Source: Amoebophrya sp. A120
Taxonomy: Eukaryota > Sar > Dinophyceae > Syndiniales > Amoebophryaceae
Direction: 5' to 3'
Assembly: GCA_905178155.1 (NCBI GenBank)
Contig: CAJINV010000001.1
Span: 5,536,757-5,600,756 of the forward strand
Length of the DNA: 64,000 bases
The notes under the pieces are model-generated. The model ran no database searches. It was not told where the DNA came from and saw only the letters and a list, made by a program, of their open reading frames with translations. Made by a program: the position numbers and the translations under genes. Positions 23,212-35,200 of the stretch are shown one piece after another. The stretch's first letter is position 1. Each line of letters starts with the position of its first letter.

Positions 23212-24912
23212 TCATTCGGCGGATGCTCGACAGAATCGCCAGTCGATATCGTCGTAGACTTCGTGAAAACGATAGACCTGTTTCCTTTCATCCGCCCAAT
23301 CTCCACGCTCGTAGTCCCAGTCTGCCTCCTGTCCTATTTGCATTAATTCGCTACAAAAGTATTCCGCCCACCTCCTTGCCCGCCATCCGGATTTGTCACG
23401 CCATTCATGTAGCAATTGCGAGCCTTCTCGAAGCAGTTTGTTTACGTTTTGCGGGCACATTGCGGCGTTGATAGACTCCACGATCTGGCTCTCCTTTTCG
23501 TATTTGTCCCAGTTGCTGAGCTTTCTCCACGTCGGTAAAGCTTCGTCCAACCTCGGCACTCCAACGGCGCGATGCAATTTTGAACTACCGTAATCGTCGA
23601 GCCCAAGTTCAGCACAAGCGCTGCTGGTACAAAACTTCTTGTCGTAGTCCACATCGAGATCCTCTGCGTCGTGGAGCAGGGAGATTTGGTGGTCCCTGTC
23701 TTCGCACATTAGCCGCTGAAAAAAGAAAGAGTACTTGGCAGTTTGCTCATCGCGGAAACGGAAGCGCGTCACATGCTCGAATTTGCCATCGCGGTAGCCC
23801 TGTAGCCACTCGTTGATTTCTCGACGCGCAGCTTCATTTTGCGTGTCCATCAGATGTTCAATCGCGTTACGCACGCCACACAGCAGTCCCGGGACGCTAG
23901 AGTCGAAATCGTGCTTGAAGAAAGTTTGTCGCAAACTCGGAGCTACGACGTCGATCCTTTGTTCTAGGAAATCCGCGTATTTGTTCCACGTCATTGTCAT
24001 GGCGTAGGCTCGAAACTTTTTGTGATCCCGAAGACTTCGCCCTTTGCAGAAAATGGTTTCGTGGAAGTCCCGTAGCTTTTGGCTTTTCGTTGCTGCAACT
24101 TCAGCATCGCTTTCGACCGGACGGAATATTTCCAAGAATGGTGAGTGTCTCCTCGGCGGCGACAGCCGGTCGTCATCACTAACACCACCGGGAGAAATCT
24201 CCAGAACGTCCGAAGTCCCAAAAAGCCAATTGTAAAATCCGCCGGTCGAGGACGAGCTAGGGACATGCATACCGATCCTCGTCTCAGATGTATAAATAAC
24301 TTTCCTTCCCTTGCACACAAGCACAAGTGTTCTATCGGAACCAGAAGCTCCTTGCTCACGCTGGATCCCCGCCCCCGCACCGCCGGGCCTACGCCAGCGT
24401 CGGTACTCGTGAAGCAATTCGTTCATACGGTGCACGCTGCAGCGGTGAATCTGTGTCATGTCGGCACTGGGAGATACTACCACAAGCTGGAACAAACTCA
24501 TTTTCGGGCCAATGTCCTCACTAGGCGAATAGCGCGCCGCGCATACTTGTTGGAAGATACGGTGTGTCGCGACGAGTGCCGCTTCGATGTGATGTGCACG
24601 ATCGTCGCGCAGTGTAGATTGAAAATAGGGCTGCGGGTTCTGCAAAATCGCGCGAAGTCTAGTATCAGTGGCTCGGAGAAGGTCGGTTATAACTGGCGCT
24701 CTTTTGTTGACACTTTCGAAGTGGCGAGAATCCCCTTCGACGAAACCGACCTCATGGAGGGTGTAGATGACGTTCCCGCTACCTGCTTCTGGCCAGCTTT
24801 GATACACACCGATTTCCGGTCCCGTTGCGTTCACCGAGTCTCTGAGTTTCTTTGTCTCATAGTTGTGCTTTCTGCGCCGGAAGTCGGCGACATCAAACAC
24901 CTGGTTACCCAT
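23212..24912 (-). CDS. Unrecognised 566-residue protein, single exon
   Basis: Open from the ATG at 24912 (MGNQVFDVADF) to a stop at 23212, 567 codons with no interruption. The ATG is directly preceded by CTCATTGTCATTCAG, a pyrimidine-rich AG that could be a trans- or cis-splice acceptor; this decided the start although the frame stays open to 25041. The protein is hydrophilic and rich in Arg, Asp, Glu and Trp. It has no signal peptide, no membrane segment and no motif I recognise. Features include LFGTSDVLEISPGG in the middle and a Trp-rich acidic end (WDYERGDWADERKQVYRF). No introner lies in it. Confidence 0.7.
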   Translation of the reverse strand: MGNQVFDVADFRRRKHNYETKKLRDSVNATGPEIGVYQSWPEAGSGNVIYTLHEVGFVEGDSRHFESVNKRAPVITDLLRATDTRLRAILQNPQPYFQSTLRDDRAHHIEAALVATHRIFQQVCAARYSPSEDIGPKMSLFQLVVVSPSADMTQIHRCSVHRMNELLHEYRRWRRPGGAGAGIQREQGASGSDRTLVLVCKGRKVIYTSETRIGMHVPSSSSTGGFYNWLFGTSDVLEISPGGVSDDDRLSPPRRHSPFLEIFRPVESDAEVAATKSQKLRDFHETIFCKGRSLRDHKKFRAYAMTMTWNKYADFLEQRIDVVAPSLRQTFFKHDFDSSVPGLLCGVRNAIEHLMDTQNEAARREINEWLQGYRDGKFEHVTRFRFRDEQTAKYSFFFQRLMCEDRDHQISLLHDAEDLDVDYDKKFCTSSACAELGLDDYGSSKLHRAVGVPRLDEALPTWRKLSNWDKYEKESQIVESINAAMCPQNVNKLLREGSQLLHEWRDKSGWRARRWAEYFCSELMQIGQEADWDYERGDWADERKQVYRFHEVYDDIDWRFCRASAE

Positions 24913-24927
24913 TCTGAATGACAATGA
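24913..24927 (-). promoter_or_regulatory. Putative splice acceptor just upstream of the 24912 start
   Basis: On the minus strand CTCATTGTCATTCAG immediately precedes the ATG with one intervening base. Dinoflagellate mRNAs receive a spliced leader at such acceptors; whether this one is used in trans or in cis cannot be told from sequence. Confidence 0.35.
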
Positions 24928-25703
24928 GGACCAATACCAACAATATGCAACTCGAATATTATAAGAACTTGCCGTGCAGTCGTAGTGAGCAACAAAGGAA
25001 TATTGCGCATGAAGGTCTGACGCAGTGCGGTTCCCGAACAAGGAATTTACATCAGAAGTGTAAAGATGAAAGCAAAGTCAGTGCTCGCCCTGTTCGTAGA
25101 CGAGAAGTTCTTGTAGAACTGCGATGTTTCCTCGCACAGGGACTCCAACTTGTCCTCATCGTCATCAAATAGATTGCATTTGCAAAAATACCGAACACGA
25201 GGCACGGAAACGGGAATGCGTGCGATGATGCGGCGCACGCAACTTAATTATTGGGAAAAGTATGCATACTTGTACCCGACTCGGGATCTGCCGACGGGCT
25301 TTGCCCTCTGTCTCTATTATGTCTACAGTGAAATAGACACTACAATGTTGATCACATAATTAGCAGCTGTTCCTCGATACAATCGTGCAGTCCACGTTTC
25401 GATCTGAGCACATAAAAGTGCCTACGCAACACAGAAAAAATGTTGAATGAGCATTGTTCATTCGGTTTCGTCACGACGCAGTCACGATCTGCTGATAAGG
25501 TGGGTGTCAGCAGCAAAATGATAGATACATAAGTAGCCAAGAACTCTATGCGATCTGCTTTGTGCACCCTTCGGCTCACGCATTCCAAAAATGAGGTGTG
25601 AATAAAACCTCGCTGCAGCGGCATCTTCATAAAACACAAAGCATTTGAAGCGTAATTTACATTTCTCATTTACTAAGGAGCGTCCCTCATTGTTGGGGCG
25701 CCT
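24928..25703. other. Gap without recognisable features
   Basis: About 780 bp between the zinc-finger gene and the unrecognised gene at 23212-24912. Only short frames on either strand and no repeats noticed. Confidence 0.5.
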
Positions 25704-26942
25704 CTACAATTTTCTCGTTACCTTTCGACCCGGGACACAAGGCTCTAGTATACCATGCGGATCAGGTATGGATGCAAAACTGGTGAAAGTTCGCATGCTA
25801 CTCGGTGATACAGACCGCGCCATGCTACCACTCTCCGCCCAGCTGGCTTCCTCCGATCCCCAGTATGAAGGAGTGCATGCCGTGCTGTCTGTCTGGCTCG
25901 GCACGGCGTGCGAACGTCGCGAAGGAACCGGCGATGCGGGTGCCTCTTCCTCTTGCACCATTCCAAAGGGCGTCAATCTCGGCACCATAAAGCTATCGCC
26001 TGCTGCAGCGCTGGTTTTAGTATTGACAAGAGACGAGGACGATGCTGCCCTTGTTGCAGTATCATATCGATGAGAATTCCTGCAAGTCGCGGCTTCCGCC
26101 TTGCCACCTGAGGAAAGATCTTCATCGCTGCCAGTACTGCTATGGATTCCGACTCTACCCACGGCGGGCAAAGGTGCTTCTCCCAGTGGAAAATTGATTC
26201 CCGCTTGTCCGCCGGATGACGTGTTCACTTTAGTCTCGTCAAACTGCATTTCATCTTCGTCACCGGCTAGTACATCAACATCCGCGTCTTTCTTCGTCCA
26301 GAAGCAATAATGGCAATACGGACACGCTTCTCCACCTTTGCAGCCACCCTTGCGCTTTGCGTACTTGCAGGGGGCACTGCAGGTCACCGGGTGGCCGACG
26401 GAACCCCACGAGCCCGGCATTTCCATCAGGATCTCAAGCTGCCTCTCCTTGTGCCGGCCGCGTCCGTTCCTCGCACGTTGCCGACGTTTCGAAGTGGGTC
26501 GTTCAGGCGGGGATGGCGGCTCCGGGGGGACTTGTTCGACTGATGAACCTGGAGAAGACGCACTTCCCGCTTCGCTGATCCTTGCCAGAAGCGGCGTGGA
26601 TAGAGCAGGTGGCAAGCCGGGAGTAGCCTCCGGGGAGGGTGTAAACGGTGTTGACTCCTCATGCGCACCAGCAGCGTTTTTCTGGTCGTCAGGCAATTTG
26701 GGCTGCGTTTGTGCAACGGTGTTCATAGTCTGGATTTTGCGAAGTTCGGCATCTAGGCCTGGAGGCACCAATCCTGGGGGAATCGGGCGGACATCAGTCG
26801 GTTGTTCACTGGGCGTGCCGCATGTGCTTTTGAATCCCACTCCGTCCGCGGCAGGGAAGTTGTGGAGAAAAAGAAAGGCTGTGATGGTGATTGATATGAA
26901 ATCACACATCGGCGCCCCAGGGCGAAAAGCGGCCGAGATCAT
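25704..26942 (-). CDS. Dinoflagellate-type Cys/His zinc-finger protein
   Basis: Single exon of 413 codons from the ATG at 26942 (MISAAFRPGAPMCDF). A hydrophobic stretch follows (FISITITAFLFLHNF), which could be a signal anchor or, if a downstream Met is used, absent. The centre is low-complexity, Pro/Ser-rich. Around 26290-26410 lies the motif GSWGSVGHPVTC..PCKYAKRK followed by GGCKGGEACPYCHYC, with ordered Cys and His. This matches the short CCCH-like finger present in hundreds of dinoflagellate proteins, thought to bind RNA. Basic residues (SKRRQRARNGRGRHKER) precede it. The C-terminal third is Ser/Thr-rich and probably disordered. No introner or GT-AG intron is needed. Confidence 0.75.
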   Translation of the reverse strand: MISAAFRPGAPMCDFISITITAFLFLHNFPAADGVGFKSTCGTPSEQPTDVRPIPPGLVPPGLDAELRKIQTMNTVAQTQPKLPDDQKNAAGAHEESTPFTPSPEATPGLPPALSTPLLARISEAGSASSPGSSVEQVPPEPPSPPERPTSKRRQRARNGRGRHKERQLEILMEMPGSWGSVGHPVTCSAPCKYAKRKGGCKGGEACPYCHYCFWTKKDADVDVLAGDEDEMQFDETKVNTSSGGQAGINFPLGEAPLPAVGRVGIHSSTGSDEDLSSGGKAEAATCRNSHRYDTATRAASSSSLVNTKTSAAAGDSFMVPRLTPFGMVQEEEAPASPVPSRRSHAVPSQTDSTACTPSYWGSEEASWAESGSMARSVSPSSMRTFTSFASIPDPHGILEPCVPGRKVTRKL

Positions 26943-28197
26943 CTTTCTTGATGTGTGTTTGAAATTCAGAGATAGAAGTAGAAAACGTCGATAAAGCAAA
27001 ATGACGTCATAACAAAAACGGAAGAATGGAATGAATGCAAACAAAGAGACCAAAATGGCGAAAGTTTGAATAATCTGTATCCAGTTCCGACAACCTCACG
27101 TAAGAATCTTCAACGTGCTCGTTTTGATTGCTACACTTAAGCGGAAACGAAGTAAAGGAATTCAATACGAAGCGAGGATTTGATGACAACTTCGTGCAGA
27201 TAGTGATAGGGAAGGTGTCAGCGGGAAAAGGCGAATGCAGGGGTAATTGCAATTGAAGAGAAAAAGCAAAACGACTCTTGACAATGTATTGGAAATGCGG
27301 GCGTCGTTGCTTGATCTTCACAATAAAAAAGCGACGTACCAGGCACGTACTCAATGAGTCAGTCAAAAGTCAAAACCCGGATCCAGCAGAACATAAAACC
27401 TCAAGAACGGGATTGGCCTGTGAAAAACAAAAAAGAAGTTGTTTCTGAATCTCAGGAATACGCTTGATCTCAAGCACGGGTTGTGGAATGAGTATGAGGA
27501 GCTCTGAGCCATGTACGCTGATCGCAAATAATGTTTCGGATCCATGTTTTAGATCGTAGTAAGTTGCCAGAGATCGGTTTGATCTACTTTCTTTGTTGTC
27601 CTCGAGGGAAGGCGGGTGATCTCCTGTTCCAAGCATAAGAACAGGCTGTCGTTGGTACCTTCGTTCAATTCAAGGAAGCCTTTGACAGGTCATGCTCGTG
27701 CTCGATTTATTCTCCTTTGTACTGTTCCAAAAAAAGCTCCGTGTACTTTTTGCCATCTGTATCATACTTAGCAACCGCTGTACTTGTAAGGGCAACATGT
27801 GAGTTCACACTCACTCCTTCATGCACTTTGCACTGTGTAAATGTAAGTAAGTACTTTCAGTTCGATTCTAATTCTATGGATTTTCAATTTCAAGCGAGTA
27901 ACCGAACCATTCGGTGTTGGACGCTGTTGGACGCCTCAGATTGCTAGATTGATTCCTTTTCTAGTACCAACACCCAAAAATTTTGCATTTTTGGTGCTAA
28001 AGATTGAGGTAAGATCGTTTTTGATACGGTATGAACTGCGGTGGTGGACGTAGCTCAACCTTTTTCAGGTTCTGGCGTTTTTTTCGAAAGCCTTCTGTCG
28101 TTCTCGTCGTCGAGCAGCGTTCTGCTGCCGTCGATGTTTTGCACTGACGCATCTTCCTCAGGTATGGAGGAACTCGGAGGAAACGAAACCTGTTGCG
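26943..28197. other. Gap between zinc-finger and CLC genes
   Basis: About 1.25 kb with no credible coding frame. It contains GTAAGTAAGTAC on the plus strand at 27843-27854, the motif that recurs in other gaps. No repeat array or RNA gene noticed. Confidence 0.5.
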
Positions 28198-31100
28198 TTA
28201 CACCGTTCGGATTCTGTTTCTGAATGATCGATCGAGCTGAGAATGCTGTGAAAAAGAAAGCAAAAGATTTCGAGTACAACTAGCTACGTATGCGAAAATT
28301 CAAACAAATCAGTACCTCTCTTGACGGCTCGTCGCCGTTGTTGAGGTTTATCGTGTTGCGGACGGCCTCTTGTGCACTGACGGTGAGAAAACGGAAAATG
28401 GTCCCATCGTCTGCTCCAGAGGCTCCTGCTCCGTTGCCTGCTCCGGGCTGCGCAAAGGCACTTGCAATACCGGTTCCCGTTGCGCTACTCGACCTACTGC
28501 CGCCCGCGATTTGTTTTCTCGCCGCGCCCGGCAGCGCGAAATCCACTCTACTATCGTTTGGGAAAGCTGGACTCTGCGCTTGCGCGTTCTGCTGGCCGAT
28601 GCCGGTCCCGTGGATCAAGGAGTCGCGCAGGATCGCCACGCCGGTAGCGTCAAGCGGGGGCGCGGTGGAATTTCTGCTGGCCCGCCTGCTGGCCTGCGCG
28701 GCCTTGTGCTCCATCGCTCGATAAAGCAGCGTGATGTTTTCGGACATTCGCCCGTGGTCGCGTGGCTGAGAACCGCCCGCGGCCCCGGCAAGGCCTGCGG
28801 TAACCGCGTTAAACTGCACCACCATGGAGGGGGACGCGCCGACCGTGAAGAGACTGGGGCTGGGGCTGAGCAAACTGTGGATGCTGCTGCGGATGCTGTT
28901 CTTCTTGCTCCCCCCCGTTTGTTCCCATCCGTTTCCGGACCGTCGGGAACGGAAAGACTGGCCCCGGCCGTGGCCCGAAGTGTGCAACGACGTGGAATAC
29001 TCGGACTCATCGTCGTTCGCGTCCGAGGAATCTTCCCGGGGATAGGAATAGCTTTTGTTTGCCGCAGGAGTCGTGGTCGCGTTCGCATTTTGGGCCTGGG
29101 ATTGGCGGAAAAATTGCTCCAGCTTCTGGCTCGCGAGACTCCCCCGGAGCAGATCGTCGGTCGCTATTGCGCTGCGCCGCCCGTGCATCACCGCTGTCCG
29201 ACCGCTCTGTGGGAAAGATTTATCGACAAGTTCATTAATATGCTGGGCCATCTGCTTTGCATCCACTAGAAATTGTCGGAAGAACATCGGGAAAAACAGG
29301 ACAAGATCAACCCAAGACGAAAACGAATTGCAGAATCAATTAATATACTACTTTCTTCTCGACTTGGCAAGTGCGTTGGATCTGTTCTCCGATGGTCATC
29401 GGATTGATCCCATCCTGCAGCATCATGCGCTCAAAAACAGTATGACTCTGAAAGAGCCCACTGATGCGGGCACCAAGGATGGAGGCCAGCAAAATGGGAA
29501 ATATCAAGTTTTCATCGACGGTCCTGCATGTTGATTTTGTATTTCAATCGCTTTTTCATGTTGACGACAAAACAAAAACCATGACAGAAAAAATGCGAAT
29601 TTCATACAGCAGCTCGTCAAGCAAAAAAAAGAACAGAGGGAAAATACAGAATAGCCGACATCTCGCAGCTCAGGACCGTCGCTGTCAATGGTAGTCTGGT
29701 GAGTGCCGCAAAGAAGCTCGCCATGCCGAAAGCGACCGCTGTCTGCCCGGACTCGTAGCCCCACAAGGAAAATATTATGCCTCGAACAACGTACCTTGAG
29801 TTTTTTGAATGGATGCGACATAAAATCACAAACCGAAAATAGGATTTCTCCGTGAATTCACTCGCCCTTACGCACACAGAGGATGCCAACGTACTACCAA
29901 GACCAAAACTGATCCAAGCATGTTTCATACCCCATTGTTCCACCACAAATTATGATCGGCATGAGAATTCCGCCACTTCCTCCCGCCGAAAACGCGAGAC
30001 TGCAGGCCAACAGCTTTCCGAAAAAGAACAACAAAGCGTAGCCGACTTCTGCTCCGTCCACTTCCCTCGGCTTTGCCGCGATCTGGTCAATCATTTTTGT
30101 TACCGAGTCGCTCCCCTGGCCCCAGACGCCCCGGTAGTCGGCCACGAGAAACACCAGCGCGCCGACGAGCGCTGCGGACACACCGGACGCCAAGCCGACG
30201 TACCTCTCGTGCACGTAGGGCTGTAGGTACCAGAAGGCCCGGAAGCGGATCACGGAGGTCGCGAAAAGCGGGAGGCAAATGCCCGCCAGGATGGAGGTGA
30301 AAAGCGCCGCGGGAAGGGTCCCCCACGGAATAGTGTTGTAGTCGTCCAAGTGGTTGGCCTCGATGGGGAAAAGGGGACCGGACATGGTAAGGCGCGTCAG
30401 GAGCGCGGAGCAGAGACTGGCGAGGAGAACCAGTGTCGTCACGATGCCCTCCTGCCGAATGTCCACGTATTCCTCAATCGCGAACACGATCCCGGACAGC
30501 GGGCTGTTGAACGCCGCGGAAAGCCCGCCGCAGCAGCCCAGCACCATACACAGCGGCACTTTCAGTTGCGGCAAGGGCGGCAGAAACTTACTGTTCGGGA
30601 AGTAGCTGTGCTCGATGTTGGTGTAGCTGTACACCGCGGACGCTACCGCCGCGGATAAATGAATCGTTGGGGCCTCGATCCCGAGTGGGTTGCCGCTGGC
30701 GACGTACAGGCTCGACAGGATCAAACGACAGATGCCCACGCGGAAGGGAATCGGGCTGCCAATGGCCAGGGAGATCTTGGTGGCAATGGTCCCCCCGCCG
30801 ATGCACTCCGGGAAGAGAGTGCGGGTGATGTAGCCAACGACGCTGGAGCCCAAACCGGCGACCACGATCTTGTAGATGACGAAACCGGCGGTTTCGCTCG
30901 GGTCGACGAGATATGAAATGCAAATATGTCTGGGTCTGGAAACTTGTGATGCTAGTTTGTGCATTTTGGGCGCACTGCGTTACGCAGCCACGCATGACAA
31001 GTTTCTGAGCTCCTATGTGTTTCGCTTCCCGCATGACAAACTGCGTTTTTGCATGACAGGTAGGAGGCTGCTTTCCTGTTCATGCATGACAGATTCAAGA

Positions 31101-31712
31101 GTCATGCGAGACAAGCATGACAAACTTGCACTCTTCCAGACCCAGACATATTTGCACTTGATACGAGATTTCCGATGAAGTCCACCGCCTTGTCCCCGTA
31201 GAGGACCATCTTGTGAAAGAGCACATTCATCCCGCCAACCGCGCTGCCCAGGAAAATCACGAAGCTCAGGGTTACCGCAGTTTCGATGGCCAAGTCCTGA
31301 GATGAAGTTGCAATATGAAATTCATTGTGGAATAATCCGTGGGATTTGGAAAGCTTCTTCGACGGGTACGATAAACCGTTTTCATCTATAATTGACGCAC
31401 GTTCTAATTCTACCTCGCGCAGTGACGGACCCATGAATTATTACCCTAGAGAAGAACCTGTAGCGACTTGCTCTCCTCTTCCCCATGAGAAGGGCCATCC
31501 TCCATGTTCAGCGAGTCCTCGGCTTCATCGTTGTCTATGCCGGCCGCCCGAAGAGCGCCCTGGAGTGCCACCCGCGTCTCTGCCCCAGCGGTCGCGGTGA
31601 TTTGCCGGGGGACGTTCTCGCTTGACCGCCGGGCCGACACCTGCAGAAAATTGCTACCAGCACCACCCGAGGTGCCGTTCGGGGTTGAGGTGCCGCCGCT
31701 GTCTGCCGTCAT
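28198..31712 (-). CDS. CLC-family chloride channel/transporter
   Basis: Polytopic CLC protein, about 920 residues. From N to C: a disordered Ser/Gly-rich leader; first helix region AVTLSFVIFLGSAVGG; ASGNPLGIEAPTIHL, the G-x-E-x-P selectivity/gating motif with its Glu kept; FNSPLSGIVFAIEE; AGGSGGILMP in place of the usual GxFxP region; GQTAVAFGMASFFAALTR; and CEMTVDENLIFPILLAS. The usual GSGIP position reads IGGGTIA. Exons: 31712-31458, 31413-31163, introner I4, 30905-29931, 29794-29660, 29523-29364, 29254-28316, 28245-28198, the others joined by GT-AG introns. The total is 2,763 nt, exactly 921 codons. The last two exons give a long Ser/Asn/Gln-rich tail in which I see no CBS domains; that tail and the 44-nt first intron are the least certain parts. 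Confidence 0.82.
30913..31162 (-). mobile_element. Introner I4 (family A) in CLC gene
   Basis: 250 bp between perfect 7-bp duplications ACGAGAT (30906-30912 and 31163-31169). The ends are ATGAAATGCAAATATGTCTG and the complement of ATCAAGTGCAAATATGTCTG. Removing the element plus one copy gives VDFIGNL/VDPSETAGF in frame, in the expected CLC context. No GT/AG at the ends. Confidence 0.93.
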
Positions 31713-32278
31713 GCCGGACCCTGGCGTAGGTTGAGCTCTTCCCTTTGATGGCCCTCTGCTGCTTAACAAGGTGAGCTACCGCATGTTGATCAATGGGCTG
31801 CAGCGCTATGAGGCACTATCTCGCTCATCGCGCAAAGCCTGTGACCCCGTTCAGACTGCGAACGGAGTTCTGTCTGGACTTTCGAGAAGATACTTTTTTG
31901 CAGAGAATAGTTGCACGTGCACTCCACGGTCACACTGAACTCGTTTCTTCACGCATGCCGATACTCAGATCAGATTGTCGGTCCTCGTCTTTTCTAAGCG
32001 ATTATTGGTGCTCTCGTTTTCTTGTCATGATCGCTCAAGGAGAATTTTCTAGACCAGAGGTTATCATCCTCGAGCCTGCGTAAGTAAGTACTTTTCTTGC
32101 GCAGGGGAAACGAAACATCCGCCCTACAGGCTTTCTTGGATGCACCAAATTGGCCAAGCCAGCTTACGCACCCCATGGTGACTCTGATGATTTTCTCAAT
32201 TTGCTTGCCTGCGTCGACGAAGTACAAGTAGTCCCTCCATGTATAGCACAATGTCCATAACTTCTGTTTATCTATCAA
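31713..32278. other. Gap between CLC and MCMBP genes
   Basis: 566 bp. Contains GTAAGTAAGTACT on the plus strand at 32080-32092. No gene, repeat array or RNA structure recognised. Confidence 0.5.
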
Positions 32279-35200
32279 TCACTGATTGACCTGCTTTCCA
32301 CATTTCCGATGCAGAAGCCAGTCGTCAACTTCTGCGAGCCTTTGGAGTTCCAGCTTGTGGAATTTTTTCCACAAGTCCAAAGTGGGCGAGCTGCACCCGT
32401 GTGAGAAGCAGTAAGCCTGGAACAGATCCAGCCAAGCGTACAGCAAGTCTTCCTCGACCAGCTCTTTTTCCCTGTACTGCTGCCGCGTCGCAGCATAAGC
32501 GTCAACCATCGCTTTCTGGACGTCGTCGGAGAGCTCAAAGACCGGCGAGGCGTCTGTGAAAAATTTCTTTGGGTAAGCGGAGCATGATACACACAACAAA
32601 TTCAGAATTGCCGCAAAGATTTTTTTGTCTGTAGTCGAAATCTGAAAAAAAGATCTATCCAAAGAACTTCGGATCATGGTGATTGGCCCGACATCTAGCT
32701 TCAGCAATGAAACTAAAATACCTGCTGAATTTTGCTTCTTCTCCCTTGGTTCGGTTTGTATTCTGTTCACCTCGTGGAAGTAGAAGCGCAGCTGATCTTA
32801 TCAAAGAAAAAAAGTTCGTCACGATCACTCATGCGCATTCTTGCAATACAAAAACAAAATTGTTTGTCATGCGTAAAAATGCATCACAGCCAAACTTCAT
32901 TAGGGATTTCCCTAGTGTTTCTGCAATACAAGGAAAGTTTGTGATGCTGAGAAAATTTGTAATGCAAAACCTGCAAGTTAGTGACTGTGGCAAACTTTTT
33001 TCTCTCCATAGATCTTCGATCTTCTGCGCAGATGATGAAGATGTCGATCCAATTATTTCCATCTTCTTCTCCTCTTCACCAGAAAGTTCCATGTCTGAAG
33101 GTGTTTCGTGAGCAGTTACTGCCGCGCTACTCACTGGCGGGATAAGCACCGCCTTGCCCATGGCCAAGCAGCTTTTCGACCCGGGGTTTTTCACCCCCGA
33201 AAGAAATGCCGAGCGGGAGTCTTTGGAGAACACAATTCCCTGGGCCTCCGATGCAAACTCCAACTCGTAAAACCCAAAGAAGATCGGGACTTTCTGCGTC
33301 CGCAACACCTTCGTCAGCACCGCGGCATTCACGACGGCTTCGTCTTTGAGTTGCCCGGACTGCAGTTCCGTCTCGTCCACGACGAGCACCGAGCCGGCGG
33401 CGAGCTCGAGGAGTCCCGTCTTCATTTCGTCCGTCTCGGGGTCCTTGTGGCCGCGGAAGGGCGCGCCGTTTAACCCATCGAGACTCGCGTCCAGGTGATA
33501 CATATCAAATGTAAAAATGTCTGGGTCTGGAAGAATGGAAGGCGTGTCATGCTTGTCTGGCATGACCCATGATGCTTGTAATGTATGATCCAGCATCACA
33601 GATTTTTGGAAAGCTTCCTGATGCCATTTCCGCATGACAAATGCCCTCCTCGCGTAGCACAAATGTGGCTCCTCTTGCTGGTCATGCAATACAGATTTTT
33701 TTAGATTCCAAAGTTAGCATCACAAGTTCCAATCTTCCAGACCCAGACACTTTTACATTTGATAATACACGTACGGGTGCACCCTGCGCAGGGTGGTGGT
33801 GATGTTTTTGACGGAACCCGGAAGCGCGGAGAGTGCGGACGCAGTGTCGGAGGTGGTGCCATCATCTTCCTCAGCCGCGAGCACGAAGTTCATCGGCGTC
33901 ATGCCCAGCGGCGACTCCTCCGTTTGCTGCTTGCTCTTCGTGGAGCACAAGGCCATCAACAGGTACTCACTGAACAACCTGCCGCTTTTTCGCATGATCG
34001 TTGAGGAGGAGCTTGAAGAACTGCTGCTAGTAGTATGTACGATATTATCGCCGATGTACTTCAACGCCGCTTCGCGCAAAGGTGCCAATCGTTCCTCGAC
34101 CGATTTCTTGTCCACACTACCACTCCTCATCGATTGAAAGTGCCGACCGATAAAATCTATCGGCAATCGCTGGTTCTTGTGAATGACCTTCAGCACGTGC
34201 AGCCTGGGTTTGCTTCCAGCTAGCGAAACGACCGCGACAACGTCGACGACGTCATGGATGGCAACGCCGGCCTCCTCTTCTTGGGAGTCAGCGAAAATGA
34301 GCTCAACGCACTCTTCTCGACGAGACGCGTGCAGCTGCTCCTGTTTTGTTGGGGTGGTTTTGATGTACCGTGCTGGCATTGACTTGATTTCGTTGTTTTT
34401 CTTCACTAAACAGCAAAAAGTACTCGCAGATGCAACAAGAATACCGGTTGTACAAAAATTTTACGTTGTTCACCACAAAAAAAAATCACTGTGTTTACCT
34501 CATTTTCCGCGCCCACGTCCTGCCCCAGCAAACCCCCCTCCACTGGGCTATCTTCCCGCGTTCGTTTGTGCTTGGATTGCTGCAACCCTGCCTCGACCCA
34601 CCGGCTTTCGTATGGGACGGGAATGGCGTCACATGTTGTGCGGTCCCAGTAGTATTCTTGTTCTTCCATGCGGGGGTCTTGCACCAGCTCCACACTGCCC
34701 GTAAAATTCGCCTGGACGTTCAGCTCAGGGGTCACCATTTCATCTCGGTACTTGAACAGCGTGAAGCCTGTGCGGCTCTCGTTCGACCGGAAACCGTTGA
34801 AAATTTCCGCCTCGCTGCCCTTGTTGATGACAAACCCCCGGTAGCGTACCAGCTGGCCATCGCGCGAGTGCTGAAAAGAGAAGATCGGCAGGTATCAAAC
34901 GGAAAAATCCCCCCTCCCCATATCGAAATGGAAATCTGTGATGCAGGATTTGAGGCACCAAATCGACTTGTCATGCTAGAAGGCCAAGAGCCGCAGTCGT
35001 GGTCCCTTTTGCAGGCAATTTGTCATGCTGTTTCCCACTCTCAGCTGCCTCCTATCATTCTGAAGATGCAAGGCTCCCCCACGCCACCCAGCACTACAGT
35101 CCGCATCTTTTCCCGTGTAGCATGACAAAGCTGATTTGTGACAACAAATCTGCATCACAGATTTCCGTTTCGATATGGGGAGGGGGGATTTTTCCTCACA

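Noticed and set aside
31446-31457. 12-nt intron candidate (GTTCTTCTCTAG) in the CLC leader
   Set aside because: A 44-nt GT-AG intron ending GCGCGAG keeps the frame into the next exon and is more plausible; the area remains uncertain.
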